From positions 558,001-622,000 of the forward strand of contig NZ_FXUA01000003.1 of NCBI RefSeq assembly GCF_900182815.1: a stretch of 64,000 bases of DNA, in the 5' to 3' direction. The notes beneath the pieces were generated by a model. It worked only from the letters and a program-made list of their open reading frames with translations. It did not search any database and was not told the origin of the DNA. The stretch is from Algoriphagus winogradskyi. Lineage in GTDB: Bacteria > Bacteroidota > Bacteroidia > Cytophagales > Cyclobacteriaceae. Below, one piece after another: positions 54,416 to 63,812 of the stretch. The position numbers were made by a program, and so were the translations under genes. Positions within the stretch are counted from its first letter, which is position 1. Each line of letters begins with the position of its first letter.

Positions 54416-56578
54416 CTATCTAAGAAAAAGCATTTCTCTGTACTTCACTAATGGCCATGACTCATCATCTACCAAAAGCTCAAGTTTATCAACCGCATAT
54501 CGGATTTTGTCAAAGTAGGCTTCTTTGACATCAACCTGATATCCTTTGGCCATTTTTACAATATCAGTCTCCTTGTTCAGCTTCTTACGTGCTTCTACCA
54601 TCGCTGTTATATTTGACTTCAAAGACTCTATATGCTTGGAAACCTCTTTGATCGTTTCTACTGCAGCTGTGTTATCCAAACCTAGTCCTTTAAGACCATT
54701 TGCGTTTTGGATGATTTTATTTTGGTAAAGAATTGCTGTAGGGATGATATGGTTCAATGCAAGATCCCCCATCACACGGCCTTCGATCTGAATCTTTTTC
54801 ATGAAGCTTTCCAACATGATTTCGTGACGTGCATGAACCTCGATTCCGTTCATTACATTATGTCTTTCGAAAAGCTCCTTGGTGGCTTTAGTAGAATAAA
54901 CATCTAAAGCTAATGGCGTAGACTTCAAGTTAGACAATCCTCTTTTCTTAGCTTCAGCTGCCCACTCATCAGAGTAGCCATCACCTTCGAATCTTACTTT
55001 CTTGCTATCCTTGATGTATTTTCTCAATACGTTAACGATCGCAATTTTCTTCTCCTTACCTGCGCTCATCTCTTTCTCGATGTCTTTTGCCATTTCTGCC
55101 AATACATCTGCGACGATCACATTAAGTACTGTCATCGGACCAGCCACATTTGCCTGAGAACCTACAGCACGGAATTCGAATTTGTTACCTGTGAAAGCAA
55201 AAGGAGAAGTTCTGTTTCTATCAGTATTGTCAAGGATGATTTCAGGAATCTTAGAAATACCCAATTTCATATACATGTTGTCGCCCTTCTCGATTTTGAT
55301 GTTCCCATTTTTCTCGAGCTCATCCAACACTTCTGTAAGAGTAGCACCTAGGAAAACAGAGATAATGGCTGGAGGAGCTTCGTTAGCACCAAGACGGTGG
55401 TCATTACCTGCAGAAGCGATACTCGCTCTCAATAGATCAGAGTGATCGTAAACCGCTTTGATTGTAGCTACTAAGAAAGTCAAGAACTGAAGATTTTCTC
55501 TAGCAGAATTACTCGGTTGGAAAAGGTTAACTCCAGTATCAGTAATCAAAGACCAGTTGTTGTGTTTACCACTACCGTTTACACCTGCAAATGGCTTCTC
55601 ATGAAGAAGAACTTTCAAATCATGTCTCTCAGCTACTTTCTCCATCACATCCATCAACAATTGATTGTGATCGGTCGCTTTATTGATTTCTTCAAACAAA
55701 GGAGCAACTTCGAATTGACCTGGAGCAACTTCGTTATGACGAGTCATCACTGGAATACCCAGTTTCAGAGCTTCATTTTCGAAATCGACCATGAAGTCCT
55801 TTACTCTTGTTGGAATAGATCCAAAATAGTGATCGTCTAATTGCTGACCTCTAGCTGGGCTATGTCCGTACACAGTTCTTCCGCCCATTACCAAATCCGG
55901 TCTTGCTGCAAAAAGAGCTTTATCTATCACAAAATATTCTTGCTCAACACCTAGAGAAGGCTGTACTTTTCTCACGTTTCTGTCAAACAATTGGCAGATA
56001 GCTACTGCTGCATCATTGATTGCCTCAATAGACTTCAATAGAGGCGTTTTGTAATCCAGTGCTTCCCCTGTGTAAGACACAAAGATTGTTGGAATACAAA
56101 GCGTATTTTCGAAGATGAAAATCGGAGAAGTAGGATCCCAGGCTGTATATCCTCGAGCTTCAAAAGTTGAGCGAATACCTCCATTCGGGAAAGAAGATGC
56201 ATCTGGCTCCTGCTGAACTAGGGCAGATCCTTTAAATTTCTCAAGACCTCCTAAGGCATCGAAAAAGGAATCATGCTTCTCTGCGGTGGAACCAGTAAGT
56301 GGCTGAAACCAGTGTGTATAATGTGTAACACCTTTGGACAAGGCCCAAGTTTTTACTGCTGATGCTACTTCTTCTGCAGTAGCAGCATCAATCTTGGTTC
56401 CTTTGTCGATTGCTTCCATTACTCTCTTGTAAGCTGAAGGTGCCAAAGACACTTTCATTTGAGCAGTTCCAAAGGTATTGGTACCAAAAAAGTCTGAGAT
56501 TTTAGAGGATGGTGCTTTTACAGCTACGCGCTGTCTAGTCTGCACCATTGCTAAGGCTTGTTGTCTGAGTGTTGCCAT
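54416..56578 (-). CDS. glnN: Glutamine synthetase type III
   Basis: A 720-residue GSIII, the large type found in Bacteroidota (type I is about 470). It makes glutamine from glutamate, ammonia and ATP. The motifs QEYFVID, the catalytic-loop region GVNGSGKHNNWS, GANEAPPAIISVFLG and the ATP-side NRTSPFAFTGNKFEFR are present. The ATG at 56578 (MATLRQQ) is chosen: the GTG at 56608 would lie too close to the -7 element at 56610-56617 to be translated from that promoter. It is monocistronic with a terminator. The first 90 residues and the C-terminal helical extension are typical of GSIII. Confidence 0.95.
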   Translation of the reverse strand: MATLRQQALAMVQTRQRVAVKAPSSKISDFFGTNTFGTAQMKVSLAPSAYKRVMEAIDKGTKIDAATAEEVASAVKTWALSKGVTHYTHWFQPLTGSTAEKHDSFFDALGGLEKFKGSALVQQEPDASSFPNGGIRSTFEARGYTAWDPTSPIFIFENTLCIPTIFVSYTGEALDYKTPLLKSIEAINDAAVAICQLFDRNVRKVQPSLGVEQEYFVIDKALFAARPDLVMGGRTVYGHSPARGQQLDDHYFGSIPTRVKDFMVDFENEALKLGIPVMTRHNEVAPGQFEVAPLFEEINKATDHNQLLMDVMEKVAERHDLKVLLHEKPFAGVNGSGKHNNWSLITDTGVNLFQPSNSARENLQFLTFLVATIKAVYDHSDLLRASIASAGNDHRLGANEAPPAIISVFLGATLTEVLDELEKNGNIKIEKGDNMYMKLGISKIPEIILDNTDRNRTSPFAFTGNKFEFRAVGSQANVAGPMTVLNVIVADVLAEMAKDIEKEMSAGKEKKIAIVNVLRKYIKDSKKVRFEGDGYSDEWAAEAKKRGLSNLKSTPLALDVYSTKATKELFERHNVMNGIEVHARHEIMLESFMKKIQIEGRVMGDLALNHIIPTAILYQNKIIQNANGLKGLGLDNTAAVETIKEVSKHIESLKSNITAMVEARKKLNKETDIVKMAKGYQVDVKEAYFDKIRYAVDKLELLVDDESWPLVKYREMLFLR

Positions 56579-56609
56579 TTCTACAATATGTGGTTTAAAA
56601 TTATACACA

Positions 56610-56617
56610 CAAAAATA
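56610..56617 (-). promoter_or_regulatory. -7 promoter element for glnN
   Basis: The minus strand reads TATTTTTG, a perfect TAnnTTTG, about 32 bases upstream of the chosen ATG. No TTG was found at -33. Confidence 0.5.
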
Positions 56618-56755
56618 GAAAAATATGTATATGAAATCTCTTCTGACTGATTTTTGACCTCATTTTTCGAAAAAATTACACTTTTTTCAATAAATCGTGA
56701 CTAAAAGACACCATTTTCGGTAAAAACCTGTGAATTATCTCTAAAAATTGGAGAA

Positions 56756-56785
56756 TTGAAAACAAGCGAAGATTAATTACCTTTG
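56756..56785 (+). promoter_or_regulatory. Perfect Bacteroidota promoter for mtaB
   Basis: TTG at 56756-56758, exactly 19 bases, then TACCTTTG at 56778-56785. This matches the TTG-N19-TAnnTTTG consensus fully. The GTG start lies 25 bases downstream. Confidence 0.8.
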
Positions 56786-56810
56786 CAATCTCATTGTCAG
56801 AAGCGTAATT

Positions 56811-58130
56811 GTGAAAAAAGTAGCCTTTTATACACTAGGATGTAAGCTAAATTTCTCCGAAACCTCCACTATCAGTCGCCAATTTGAAGAAAAGGGCTAC
56901 TTAAAAGTGGATTTTCAGGAAAATCCCGATATTTTCATCATCAACACCTGCTCGGTTACCGAGAATGCTGATAAGAAGTGTAAGAAGATTGTGAAGGAGG
57001 CTAAAAAGATTTCTCCAAATTCATACGTGACCATTATTGGGTGCTACGCTCAATTAAAGCCAAAAGAAATATCCGAAATCGAAGGAGTAGATGCAGTTCT
57101 TGGAGCAGCTGAGAAATTCCGTTTGATCGAACTTTTGGATGATTTTGCTGCAGTACAGGAAACGAAAGTCCTTGCTTCAGAAATCCAAGAAGCCACCGTC
57201 TTTAATAATGCATACTCTATTAATGACCGCACTAGAACATTCCTGAAAGTTCAAGATGGCTGCAACTACGGATGCGCATTCTGTACTATCCCACTTGCCC
57301 GAGGCAAAAGCCGCAGCAATACCATTGAAAGTGTGCTCCAATCGGCTCGAGAAATCGCTGCAACCGGTGTGAACGAAATAGTACTAACTGGAGTGAATAT
57401 AGGTGACTTCGGAATCGTAGATGGAAAAAGAAACGAGCGCTTCGCAGACCTAGTCTATGCACTCGATGAGGTAGAAGGCATCAATAGATTGAGGATTTCA
57501 TCCATCGAGCCAAACTTGCTCACCAACGAAATCATCAGCTTTGCAGCACAATCCAAACGCTTTGTCCCACATTTTCATGTCCCTCTTCAATCTGGCTCTA
57601 ATACTATCTTAAGAAAAATGGGCAGGAGGTACCTACGGGAGTTGTATGTAGATCGAGTTACCAAAATTAAAACACTCATGCCACACGCCTGTATTGGCGT
57701 TGATGTAATCGTCGGGTTTCCTGGCGAGACTGACGAGCTTTTCCTCGAGACTTACAATTTCCTGAACGAGCTGGATATTTCTTACCTACACGTTTTCACC
57801 TATTCTGAGCGAGCCAATACAAGAGCAGCTGAGATGGATCAGGTGGTGCCCATGAAAAAGAGAAATGAGCGCTCCAAAATGCTGCGAATTCTTTCGGAAA
57901 AAAAGAGAAGAAAATTTTACACAGAGAATCTTGGCAAAACATTCACGGTACTTTTCGAAGAAGATATTGAGGATGGTAAAATTCACGGCTTCACAGAAAA
58001 CTACATTCGCGTAGCTGCTAAATACGACCCGATGTTGATCAATGAGCTAAAACTCGTGACACTAGATCAAATAAATGACAAAGGAAACGTTGAGGTTTTA
58101 GAACCGGAAATGGTCTACGAAAAACACTAA
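56811..58130 (+). CDS. mtaB: tRNA t6A37 methylthiotransferase MtaB
   Basis: A 439-residue radical-SAM methylthiotransferase that adds a methylthio group to t6A at tRNA position 37. The N-terminal MTTase domain has its three cluster cysteines in LGCKLN, NTCSV and IGCYAQ. The radical-SAM cluster is in GCNYGCAFCTIPLARG (about 154-160). A C-terminal TRAM-like domain follows (about 375-435). Length and the GCKLN start fit MtaB rather than MiaB or RimO. The start is GTG at 56811, and the perfect promoter just upstream supports it. The DUF805 gene follows 37 bases later. Confidence 0.93.
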   Translation: MKKVAFYTLGCKLNFSETSTISRQFEEKGYLKVDFQENPDIFIINTCSVTENADKKCKKIVKEAKKISPNSYVTIIGCYAQLKPKEISEIEGVDAVLGAAEKFRLIELLDDFAAVQETKVLASEIQEATVFNNAYSINDRTRTFLKVQDGCNYGCAFCTIPLARGKSRSNTIESVLQSAREIAATGVNEIVLTGVNIGDFGIVDGKRNERFADLVYALDEVEGINRLRISSIEPNLLTNEIISFAAQSKRFVPHFHVPLQSGSNTILRKMGRRYLRELYVDRVTKIKTLMPHACIGVDVIVGFPGETDELFLETYNFLNELDISYLHVFTYSERANTRAAEMDQVVPMKKRNERSKMLRILSEKKRRKFYTENLGKTFTVLFEEDIEDGKIHGFTENYIRVAAKYDPMLINELKLVTLDQINDKGNVEVLEPEMVYEKH

Positions 58131-58167
58131 AGGCCAAACATCTTTATCTGTAGGCTGTTGTTTAAAT

Positions 58168-58521
58168 ATGGACACTATATTTAAACCTGACGGAAGAATC
58201 ACCAGAAGAAGGTATCTGGTGCTATTTATAATTTTTTATTTCATCAATATTCTTTGCTTGATGATGATTTGGGATAGTTTCCAATCACAGTCATGGACCA
58301 TATTCTATGGAGCAGGGGTAGCACTTATTGCATCTATTTCAGTTTTGTTGGTTCAAGCAATCAAAAGACTCCATGACATAGGTTATGATTGGAAATATGT
58401 CTTTTACCTTTTAATTCCACCTCCGATCAATTTCATTGGCTTCATATGGCTGGCAGCCAAAAAGGGGCAAGACGGTGCTAATGAATATGGACCTGACCCT
58501 AGAAAGACTGATATTGTATAA
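58168..58521 (+). CDS. DUF805 membrane protein
   Basis: A 117-residue protein of the DUF805 family: a short N-terminus with the signature RITRRRYLVLFI, three to four hydrophobic helices and KRLHDIGYDWKY before the last helix. The function is unknown. It sits behind mtaB with a terminator downstream, so it may share the mtaB transcript. Confidence 0.8.
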   Translation: MDTIFKPDGRITRRRYLVLFIIFYFINILCLMMIWDSFQSQSWTIFYGAGVALIASISVLLVQAIKRLHDIGYDWKYVFYLLIPPPINFIGFIWLAAKKGQDGANEYGPDPRKTDIV

Positions 58522-58554
58522 AACCATAGTAATTACTTGACTTAGTAAATGATC

Positions 58555-58599
58555 AAAGCGGTACAGAAAGTAAGATTTCTATACCGCTTTAGTTTTTTT
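58555..58599 (+). terminator. Terminator after the mtaB-DUF805 unit
   Basis: AAAGCGGTA (58555-58563) and TACCGCTTT (58582-58590) form a 9-bp stem around an 18-base loop with its own GAAA/TTTC pairing. A T-run follows. Confidence 0.75.
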
Positions 58600-58685
58600 A
58601 GACAAAAGATTCGAATGGGAATCTAAAAACTGATGCGTATATACTCCCACATTTTTCTAAATTCAGATCAGCAAAAAAAATAGAA

Positions 58686-60704
58686 GTGAAAGACTCAAAT
58701 AAAATCGCGCTAGTTAGAGAGGAACCTTGGCTTGCTCAATACGAACCACAAATACAAAGGCGATTTGATCGATACCAAGAAGCAATTCGTGAAATCAACG
58801 ATTTCAGTGGAAATATCCTCGAATATGCCTCTGTCCATAAATTTTACGGAATACATTTCGAAGCCTGGAGAAAAGGCTGGGTCTACCGTGAATGGGCACC
58901 TGCAGCCAAACAACTCTACTTTTTCGGCGATTTTAACAACTGGGATAGAGGCTCTCATCCCATGAAAAAAAGCGGTCGTGGTGATTGGGAGATTTTCTTG
59001 CCTTTTGAGCAATACAAGGATCGCTTTATACATGGCAGCAAAGTAAAAGTTCATGTGGTAGCCGAAAATGGCGCTTTGGACAGAATACCCGCTTATATAA
59101 GGAGAGTAACCCAAGATGAAACCACACATGATGTAGCAGGTCAGCTTTGGTTTGCTGAGAATTTTAAGTGGACTGATGATTCTTTTAGCACAGAGAAAAG
59201 CCTGAAGCAACCCTTAATATATGAGTGTCATGTAGGAATGGCTCAGGAGAAAATGGGAGTTGGAACTTACCAAGAATTTGAAGATTTTACACTTCCACGT
59301 ATCAAAGCCGCAGGATATAATACCATCCAGATGATGGCTATAATGGAGCACCCTTATTATGGATCCTTCGGCTATCATGTTTCTAATTTCTTTGCCCCTA
59401 CCTCCCGATTTGGCACGCCTGAGGAATTAAAATCCCTAGTCAACAAAGCGCATGAAATGGGAATTGCGGTGGTGATGGATATCGTTCATTCTCATGCGAT
59501 CAAAAATGTAAATGAAGGCCTGAATGAATTTGATGGCAGCGATCATCAATATTTCCATCCTGGCGAAAAAGGCTACCATGCGGCCTGGGACTCTAAAGTC
59601 TTCGATTATTCCAAGCGTGAAGTGCAACAGTTCCTACTTTCAAATATCCGCTACTGGCTGGAAGAGTTTCATTTTGATGGATTCCGCTTCGATGGTGTGA
59701 CTTCGATTATGTATCATCATCATGGATTGTTCATGGACTTTGATTCAGTTGACCTGTATTTTGACCAAAATGTGGACGAGGATGCGATTTTGTACTTACA
59801 GCTGGCAAATACCCTGATTCACAAGTTGAAACCTGAAAACATCTCCATCGCAGAAGATATGAGCGGAATGCCAGGCCTTGCCCGCCCCATTGAAAACGGA
59901 GGAATTGGATTCGACTTCCGAATGGCGATGGGAGTTCCAGACTTTTGGATCAAAACCCTAAAACATAAGCAGGACGAGGAATGGGACATGTTTGAGCTTT
60001 GGCACCAGCTCACCAACCGGCCAGCGGCAGAGCGCTCAATAGGCTACGCCGAAAGTCATGATCAGGCTTTAGTCGGCGATCAAACTCTTGCTTTTCGGCT
60101 AATGAAAGAAGATATGTATTTTTCCATGTCAAAACTGCAGCAAAACCTCTTAGTAGATCGTGGAGTGGCACTGCACAAATTAATTAGACTGATCACACTT
60201 ACACTGGGGGGAGAAGGTTATTTAAATTTTATTGGAAATGAATTTGGGCACCCCGACTGGGTGGATTTCCCAAGAGAGGGAAATAACTGGAGTCATCAGC
60301 ATGCTAGGCGTCAATGGTCTCTCGTTGATGACCCACTACTTCGCTATGGACAATTAGACGCATGGGATAAAGCCATTATCAAGCTGGCAACTGATTATTC
60401 GCTACTTTCCTCAGCACCTGCTGTTCAACTCTTTCTTGACCCTGACAAAAAGATCTTGGCCTACGAAAGAGCTGGGTTGATTTTCGTGTTTTCCTTCCAC
60501 CCTACTGAGTCATTTTTCGGACTGCCAATTCATGTTAAAGTCCCCGGAGAATACCAGATCCTATTGAACTCCGATGAAAAAGAATTTAGCGGTTTTGAGC
60601 GTTTGGATCTTAAAACGCACTATCCTACCGATGAACACAAAAGCATCAAACTTTATGTTCCAAATAGAACAGTGATTGTATTGGAAAAAAAAAGTGACCG
60701 ATAA
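58686..60704 (+). CDS. 1,4-alpha-glucan branching enzyme, eukaryote-like GH13 type
   Basis: A 672-residue enzyme that makes alpha-1,6 branches in glycogen. An N-terminal CBM48 domain (about 55-150, EWAPAAKQLYFFGDFNNW) precedes a GH13 barrel with nucleophile D336 (GFRFDGV), acid/base E390 (IAEDMSG) and D459 (ESHDQ). A C-terminal all-beta domain follows (about 580-670). The segment GYAESHDQALVGDQTLAFRLM resembles eukaryotic GBE1 (GH13_8) more than the usual bacterial GlgB (GH13_9). It starts with GTG. No glycogen synthase or ADP-glucose pyrophosphorylase gene is adjacent. Confidence 0.9.
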   Translation: MKDSNKIALVREEPWLAQYEPQIQRRFDRYQEAIREINDFSGNILEYASVHKFYGIHFEAWRKGWVYREWAPAAKQLYFFGDFNNWDRGSHPMKKSGRGDWEIFLPFEQYKDRFIHGSKVKVHVVAENGALDRIPAYIRRVTQDETTHDVAGQLWFAENFKWTDDSFSTEKSLKQPLIYECHVGMAQEKMGVGTYQEFEDFTLPRIKAAGYNTIQMMAIMEHPYYGSFGYHVSNFFAPTSRFGTPEELKSLVNKAHEMGIAVVMDIVHSHAIKNVNEGLNEFDGSDHQYFHPGEKGYHAAWDSKVFDYSKREVQQFLLSNIRYWLEEFHFDGFRFDGVTSIMYHHHGLFMDFDSVDLYFDQNVDEDAILYLQLANTLIHKLKPENISIAEDMSGMPGLARPIENGGIGFDFRMAMGVPDFWIKTLKHKQDEEWDMFELWHQLTNRPAAERSIGYAESHDQALVGDQTLAFRLMKEDMYFSMSKLQQNLLVDRGVALHKLIRLITLTLGGEGYLNFIGNEFGHPDWVDFPREGNNWSHQHARRQWSLVDDPLLRYGQLDAWDKAIIKLATDYSLLSSAPAVQLFLDPDKKILAYERAGLIFVFSFHPTESFFGLPIHVKVPGEYQILLNSDEKEFSGFERLDLKTHYPTDEHKSIKLYVPNRTVIVLEKKSDR

Positions 60705-60721
60705 ACTGCGTAAAAGATTAA

Positions 60722-61342
60722 ATGAATCATTCCGTTGATGCGTATTTCACAGAAGGCTGCGGCCGATGTCCTCTAGGTGGCACCCCTGATTGCAAAGTTC
60801 ATTACTGGACGGAAGAGTTAAAGCTTCTGAGAAAAATCATCCTTGACTGTGGACTTGAGGAACAGTCCAAATGGGGTGTTCCCACTTACACCTACCGAAA
60901 AAGTAATGTCCTCATTTTAGCAGCATTTAAAGAATACTGTTCGGTAAGCTTTTTTAAGGGAGCTCTTTTAAGCGATACAGACAAAATCCTAAGCAAGCCA
61001 GGTGAAAACACGCAAGCAGCACGGCTGATCAAGTACACAAGCATTGACGAAGTATCTAATTTAAAAAACAGGCTGAAAGCCTACATTTTTGAAGCTATTG
61101 AAGTAGAGAAAGCTGGATTAGAAGTCAAATTTGAAAAGAAGCCAGAACCAATCCTTGAAGAACTCCAACGCAAGCTAGACCAAAACCCGGAACTAAAATC
61201 AGCCTTTGAAGCATTGACTCCAGGCAGACAAAGGGGCTACATTTTGTTTTTTTCTGCTCCCAAACAGTCAAAAACCCGGGAGTCAAGGATTGAAAAATGT
61301 ATCCCGAAAATTCTTGAGGGCATGGGCCTGAATGATCGGTAA
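60722..61342 (+). CDS. YdeI/OmpD-associated family protein (DUF1801 plus C-terminal helical domain)
   Basis: A 206-residue cytoplasmic protein. Residues 20-110 match DUF1801 (YdhG-like), with the pattern KWGVPTYTYRKSNVLILAAFKEYCSVSFFKGAL. The C-terminal stretch, with FEALTPGRQRGYILFFSAPKQSKTRESRIEKC, matches the YdeI/OmpD-associated C-terminal helices. The N-terminus has extra cysteines (EGCGRCPLGGTPDCKVHYW) that could bind a metal. The function is unknown. It lies 17 bases behind the branching enzyme and may be co-transcribed. Confidence 0.85.
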   Translation: MNHSVDAYFTEGCGRCPLGGTPDCKVHYWTEELKLLRKIILDCGLEEQSKWGVPTYTYRKSNVLILAAFKEYCSVSFFKGALLSDTDKILSKPGENTQAARLIKYTSIDEVSNLKNRLKAYIFEAIEVEKAGLEVKFEKKPEPILEELQRKLDQNPELKSAFEALTPGRQRGYILFFSAPKQSKTRESRIEKCIPKILEGMGLNDR

Positions 61343-61395
61343 TTCTTGTTCATTCGGATCTGCAATCAATCATCTGGTCCTCAGCCCTTATTTGA

Positions 61396-63087
61396 TCAAC
61401 CAATATTCCCCTTTTTCATTTCTTTTACTGCATAATCAACCGCTCTGGCAGTTAAAGCCATATAGGTAATAGATGGATTCTGGGTTCCTGTTGAAGTCAT
61501 GCAAGCACCATCTGTAACGAATACATTTGGAGCCAAATGCATCTGATTAAATCCGTTGAGTAGCGAAGTCTCAGGATCTCTACCCATTCTCACTCCACCC
61601 ATCTCATGAATATCCAAGCCCGGAGATTGCTTACTGTCACCTTTACGGATATTCACGCAACCTGCTTTGGTGAGCATTTCCTCCCCTTGCTCATGAAAAT
61701 CGGTTAATATTTTCTCGTCATTCTCATCGTAGCCTACCTTGATTTGCAGCAATGGAATTCCCCATTCGTCCTTCTGATCAGGACTTAAACTGACCTGATT
61801 AGACTCTTTGGGAATTGTTTCTCCCTGCATCATCATGTAAACAGACCATGGCCCAGGTTTAGAATTCTCATTCTTAAATACCGCTCCAAATGGAACTTCG
61901 GAAGAATGTCCAAATCCCGCCCTTCCTGCCGAATAAAAAGTCATATAACCACGCAAAAAGTCCATTTCTTGCTTTTTCACATTCCTGAAATTGGGCATCA
62001 TCACAGCCGTTGGCCTTCTGCCAAAATAGTACTTGTCATCAAACCCCTCGTAATTGGCATTGATGGATCCACGATAGTTGTGGAAGGCGATATACTTTCC
62101 TAAAATCCCTGAGTCATTTCCAAGACCGTTTGGAAAGCGCTTGGAAGTGCTATTCAGCAAAATCAAGTTGGTATTCAATGCAGAAGCATTTAAAAAAATT
62201 ACATCCGCAAAATATTCTGAAGATTCCTTTGTGATACGATCTAATATGCGAACTCCTGTTACTTTACCCTTTTCATCATCATAAATCAGGGAATGAACCA
62301 CAGAATCAGGTCTCACTGTCAGGTTTCCTGTTTTAGCAGCTGTGGGCAAAGTTGAAGAATTCGAACTAAAATAGCCACCAAACGGACACCCTCGGTAGCA
62401 TTGATTTCTAGCCATACATTGACCTCGGCCTTGGGCAAGGTGGACCTCTTTTGGTTCAGTAAGATGTGCACATCGGCCTATAATAACATCTCGATCAGTA
62501 TATGACGCCTTAATCCGTTTCTGAATTTCTTTCTCTACACAATTCATTTCCCAAGCTTTCAAAAACTCGCCATCAGGTAGCGTATCCAAACCATCATAGC
62601 TTCCGCTTATTCCCACGAACTTTTCGACATAGCTGTACCAAGGAGCAATATCCTCATACCGTATTGGCCAATCAACAGCAAATCCATCTCGGCCCGGCCC
62701 CTCGAAATCATATTTACTCCATCGCTGAGTTTGACGGGCCCAAATCAAAGATTTCCCACCAACCTGATAGCCTCGCACCCAGTCAAAAGGTTTTTCCTGC
62801 ACGTATGGATGCTCCGAATCTTTGACAAAAAAATGCTGCGTATCTTCCTTATAGGCATAGCAACGATTTACTACAGGGTTTTCAAGTTTATCGGCTCTGG
62901 GAATTTGATTGCGATGAGGCATTTCCCAAGGTGCAGCGGTCATAGTAGGATAATCTTTCAAATGCTTCACATCCCTACCTCTTTCTAATACTAAGGTTTT
63001 CAAGCCTTTCTCACATAGCTCCTTTGCAGCCCAGCCTCCACTAATTCCAGAACCTACTACTAGTGCATCAAATTGATTCGATTTCAT
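61396..63087 (-). CDS. GMC family FAD oxidoreductase
   Basis: A 563-residue glucose-methanol-choline oxidoreductase. The FAD motif GSGISGGWAAKEL lies at about 12-24, and the GMC C-terminal segment DGACMTSTGTQNPSITYMALTARAV is intact. The active-site His lies in DIHEMGGVRMG. There is a Cys-rich segment, QCMARNQCYRGCPFGGYF (about 225-245). No signal peptide or Tat motif was found, although members near c-type cytochromes can be exported. It probably oxidises a sugar or alcohol; the acceptor is unknown and no small subunit or cytochrome gene adjoins it. Confidence 0.88.
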   Translation of the reverse strand: MKSNQFDALVVGSGISGGWAAKELCEKGLKTLVLERGRDVKHLKDYPTMTAAPWEMPHRNQIPRADKLENPVVNRCYAYKEDTQHFFVKDSEHPYVQEKPFDWVRGYQVGGKSLIWARQTQRWSKYDFEGPGRDGFAVDWPIRYEDIAPWYSYVEKFVGISGSYDGLDTLPDGEFLKAWEMNCVEKEIQKRIKASYTDRDVIIGRCAHLTEPKEVHLAQGRGQCMARNQCYRGCPFGGYFSSNSSTLPTAAKTGNLTVRPDSVVHSLIYDDEKGKVTGVRILDRITKESSEYFADVIFLNASALNTNLILLNSTSKRFPNGLGNDSGILGKYIAFHNYRGSINANYEGFDDKYYFGRRPTAVMMPNFRNVKKQEMDFLRGYMTFYSAGRAGFGHSSEVPFGAVFKNENSKPGPWSVYMMMQGETIPKESNQVSLSPDQKDEWGIPLLQIKVGYDENDEKILTDFHEQGEEMLTKAGCVNIRKGDSKQSPGLDIHEMGGVRMGRDPETSLLNGFNQMHLAPNVFVTDGACMTSTGTQNPSITYMALTARAVDYAVKEMKKGNIG

Positions 63088-63153
63088 GCTTGGAATCTAT
63101 TGAAATTAGCAGAAACTTTTTACAAAAAATCCATGAAGGTTACAAGAAGGCAT

Positions 63154-63177
63154 AAAAAAAGGGCTATCAACTAGCCC
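63154..63177 (-). terminator. Hairpin terminator upstream of the GMC gene
   Basis: GGGCTA (63161-63166) and TAGCCC (63172-63177) with a 5-base loop follow an A-run that reads as Ts on the minus strand. It probably ends the transcript of the small acidic protein gene. Confidence 0.65.
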
Positions 63178-63329
63178 TTGAAGTTTATAAGTGATTTACC
63201 TTAAAACCCCTCCCAATAGAATATGGAGGAATAATTTTTTAAAAATTCAATGTGTATATCAGCTTAACTGCACTTAAGCACATTGAATCAATGCTAATAG
63301 TTTTCTCTAATCCTAACCTACAAAGATTC

Positions 63330-63614
63330 TTATTTTTCCTCCTCGTCTGCATTACTATAGAGATTGTTCTCCTCATCCTCGGATCCGATTCTTTCCTGCT
63401 CATCATCCAATTCACTACCTGGGACATCCAACCCATCGCCTGTGAAATCGACTTTGCGTTTTCTTTCCAGCAACTGCTCATCGTCTCCGCCATCCTGACT
63501 CAAATTAGCATCCTTTGGACCTAAAGCCTGCAGGTCTTCTTTCGTCACCTTGGCTTCTTTAGCAAGTTCTTCGGTAGTTTTCTCGTTGGAATTTTCTGGT
63601 CTATTAGTTTTCAT
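63330..63614 (-). CDS. Small acidic protein of unknown function
   Basis: A 94-residue hydrophilic, strongly acidic protein with no membrane helix or Cys. It reads as disordered. The N-terminus TTEELAKEAKVTKEDLQALG may be helical, followed by a DGGDDEQLLERKRKVDFTGDG segment and an acidic tail NADEEEK. Similar short acidic proteins occur in Bacteroidota without assigned function. It has a terminator about 150 bases downstream. The opposite strand has a competing ORF (63252-63524), judged a shadow. Confidence 0.6.
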   Translation of the reverse strand: MKTNRPENSNEKTTEELAKEAKVTKEDLQALGPKDANLSQDGGDDEQLLERKRKVDFTGDGLDVPGSELDDEQERIGSEDEENNLYSNADEEEK

Positions 63615-63812
63615 GATTTTTATGTTTTTCTATAGTTAGGGCAACATGAATGCCTTTCAGAAGTCTGATCATGTGAAATAAACTTAATTACCCTGCTGCG
63701 GTTGATAAGCCTGTTTTATCCATTTCTAAAAAATATCCTTGATAAAATCAGATTCTTGTATATCATGATTTTTGTGCAGAAATGTTCCCAACTTGGGCAG
63801 CTAGGTTTATTG

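Noticed and set aside
56579..56608. GTG start for glutamine synthetase at 56608
   Set aside because: It lies 2 bases from the -7 promoter element, upstream of where transcription should begin, and adds residues not typical of GSIII.
63252..63524. Plus-strand 90-residue ORF
   Set aside because: It is antisense to the acidic protein gene, is rich in hydrophobic stretches that mirror that gene's acidic codons, and has no promoter or family resemblance.
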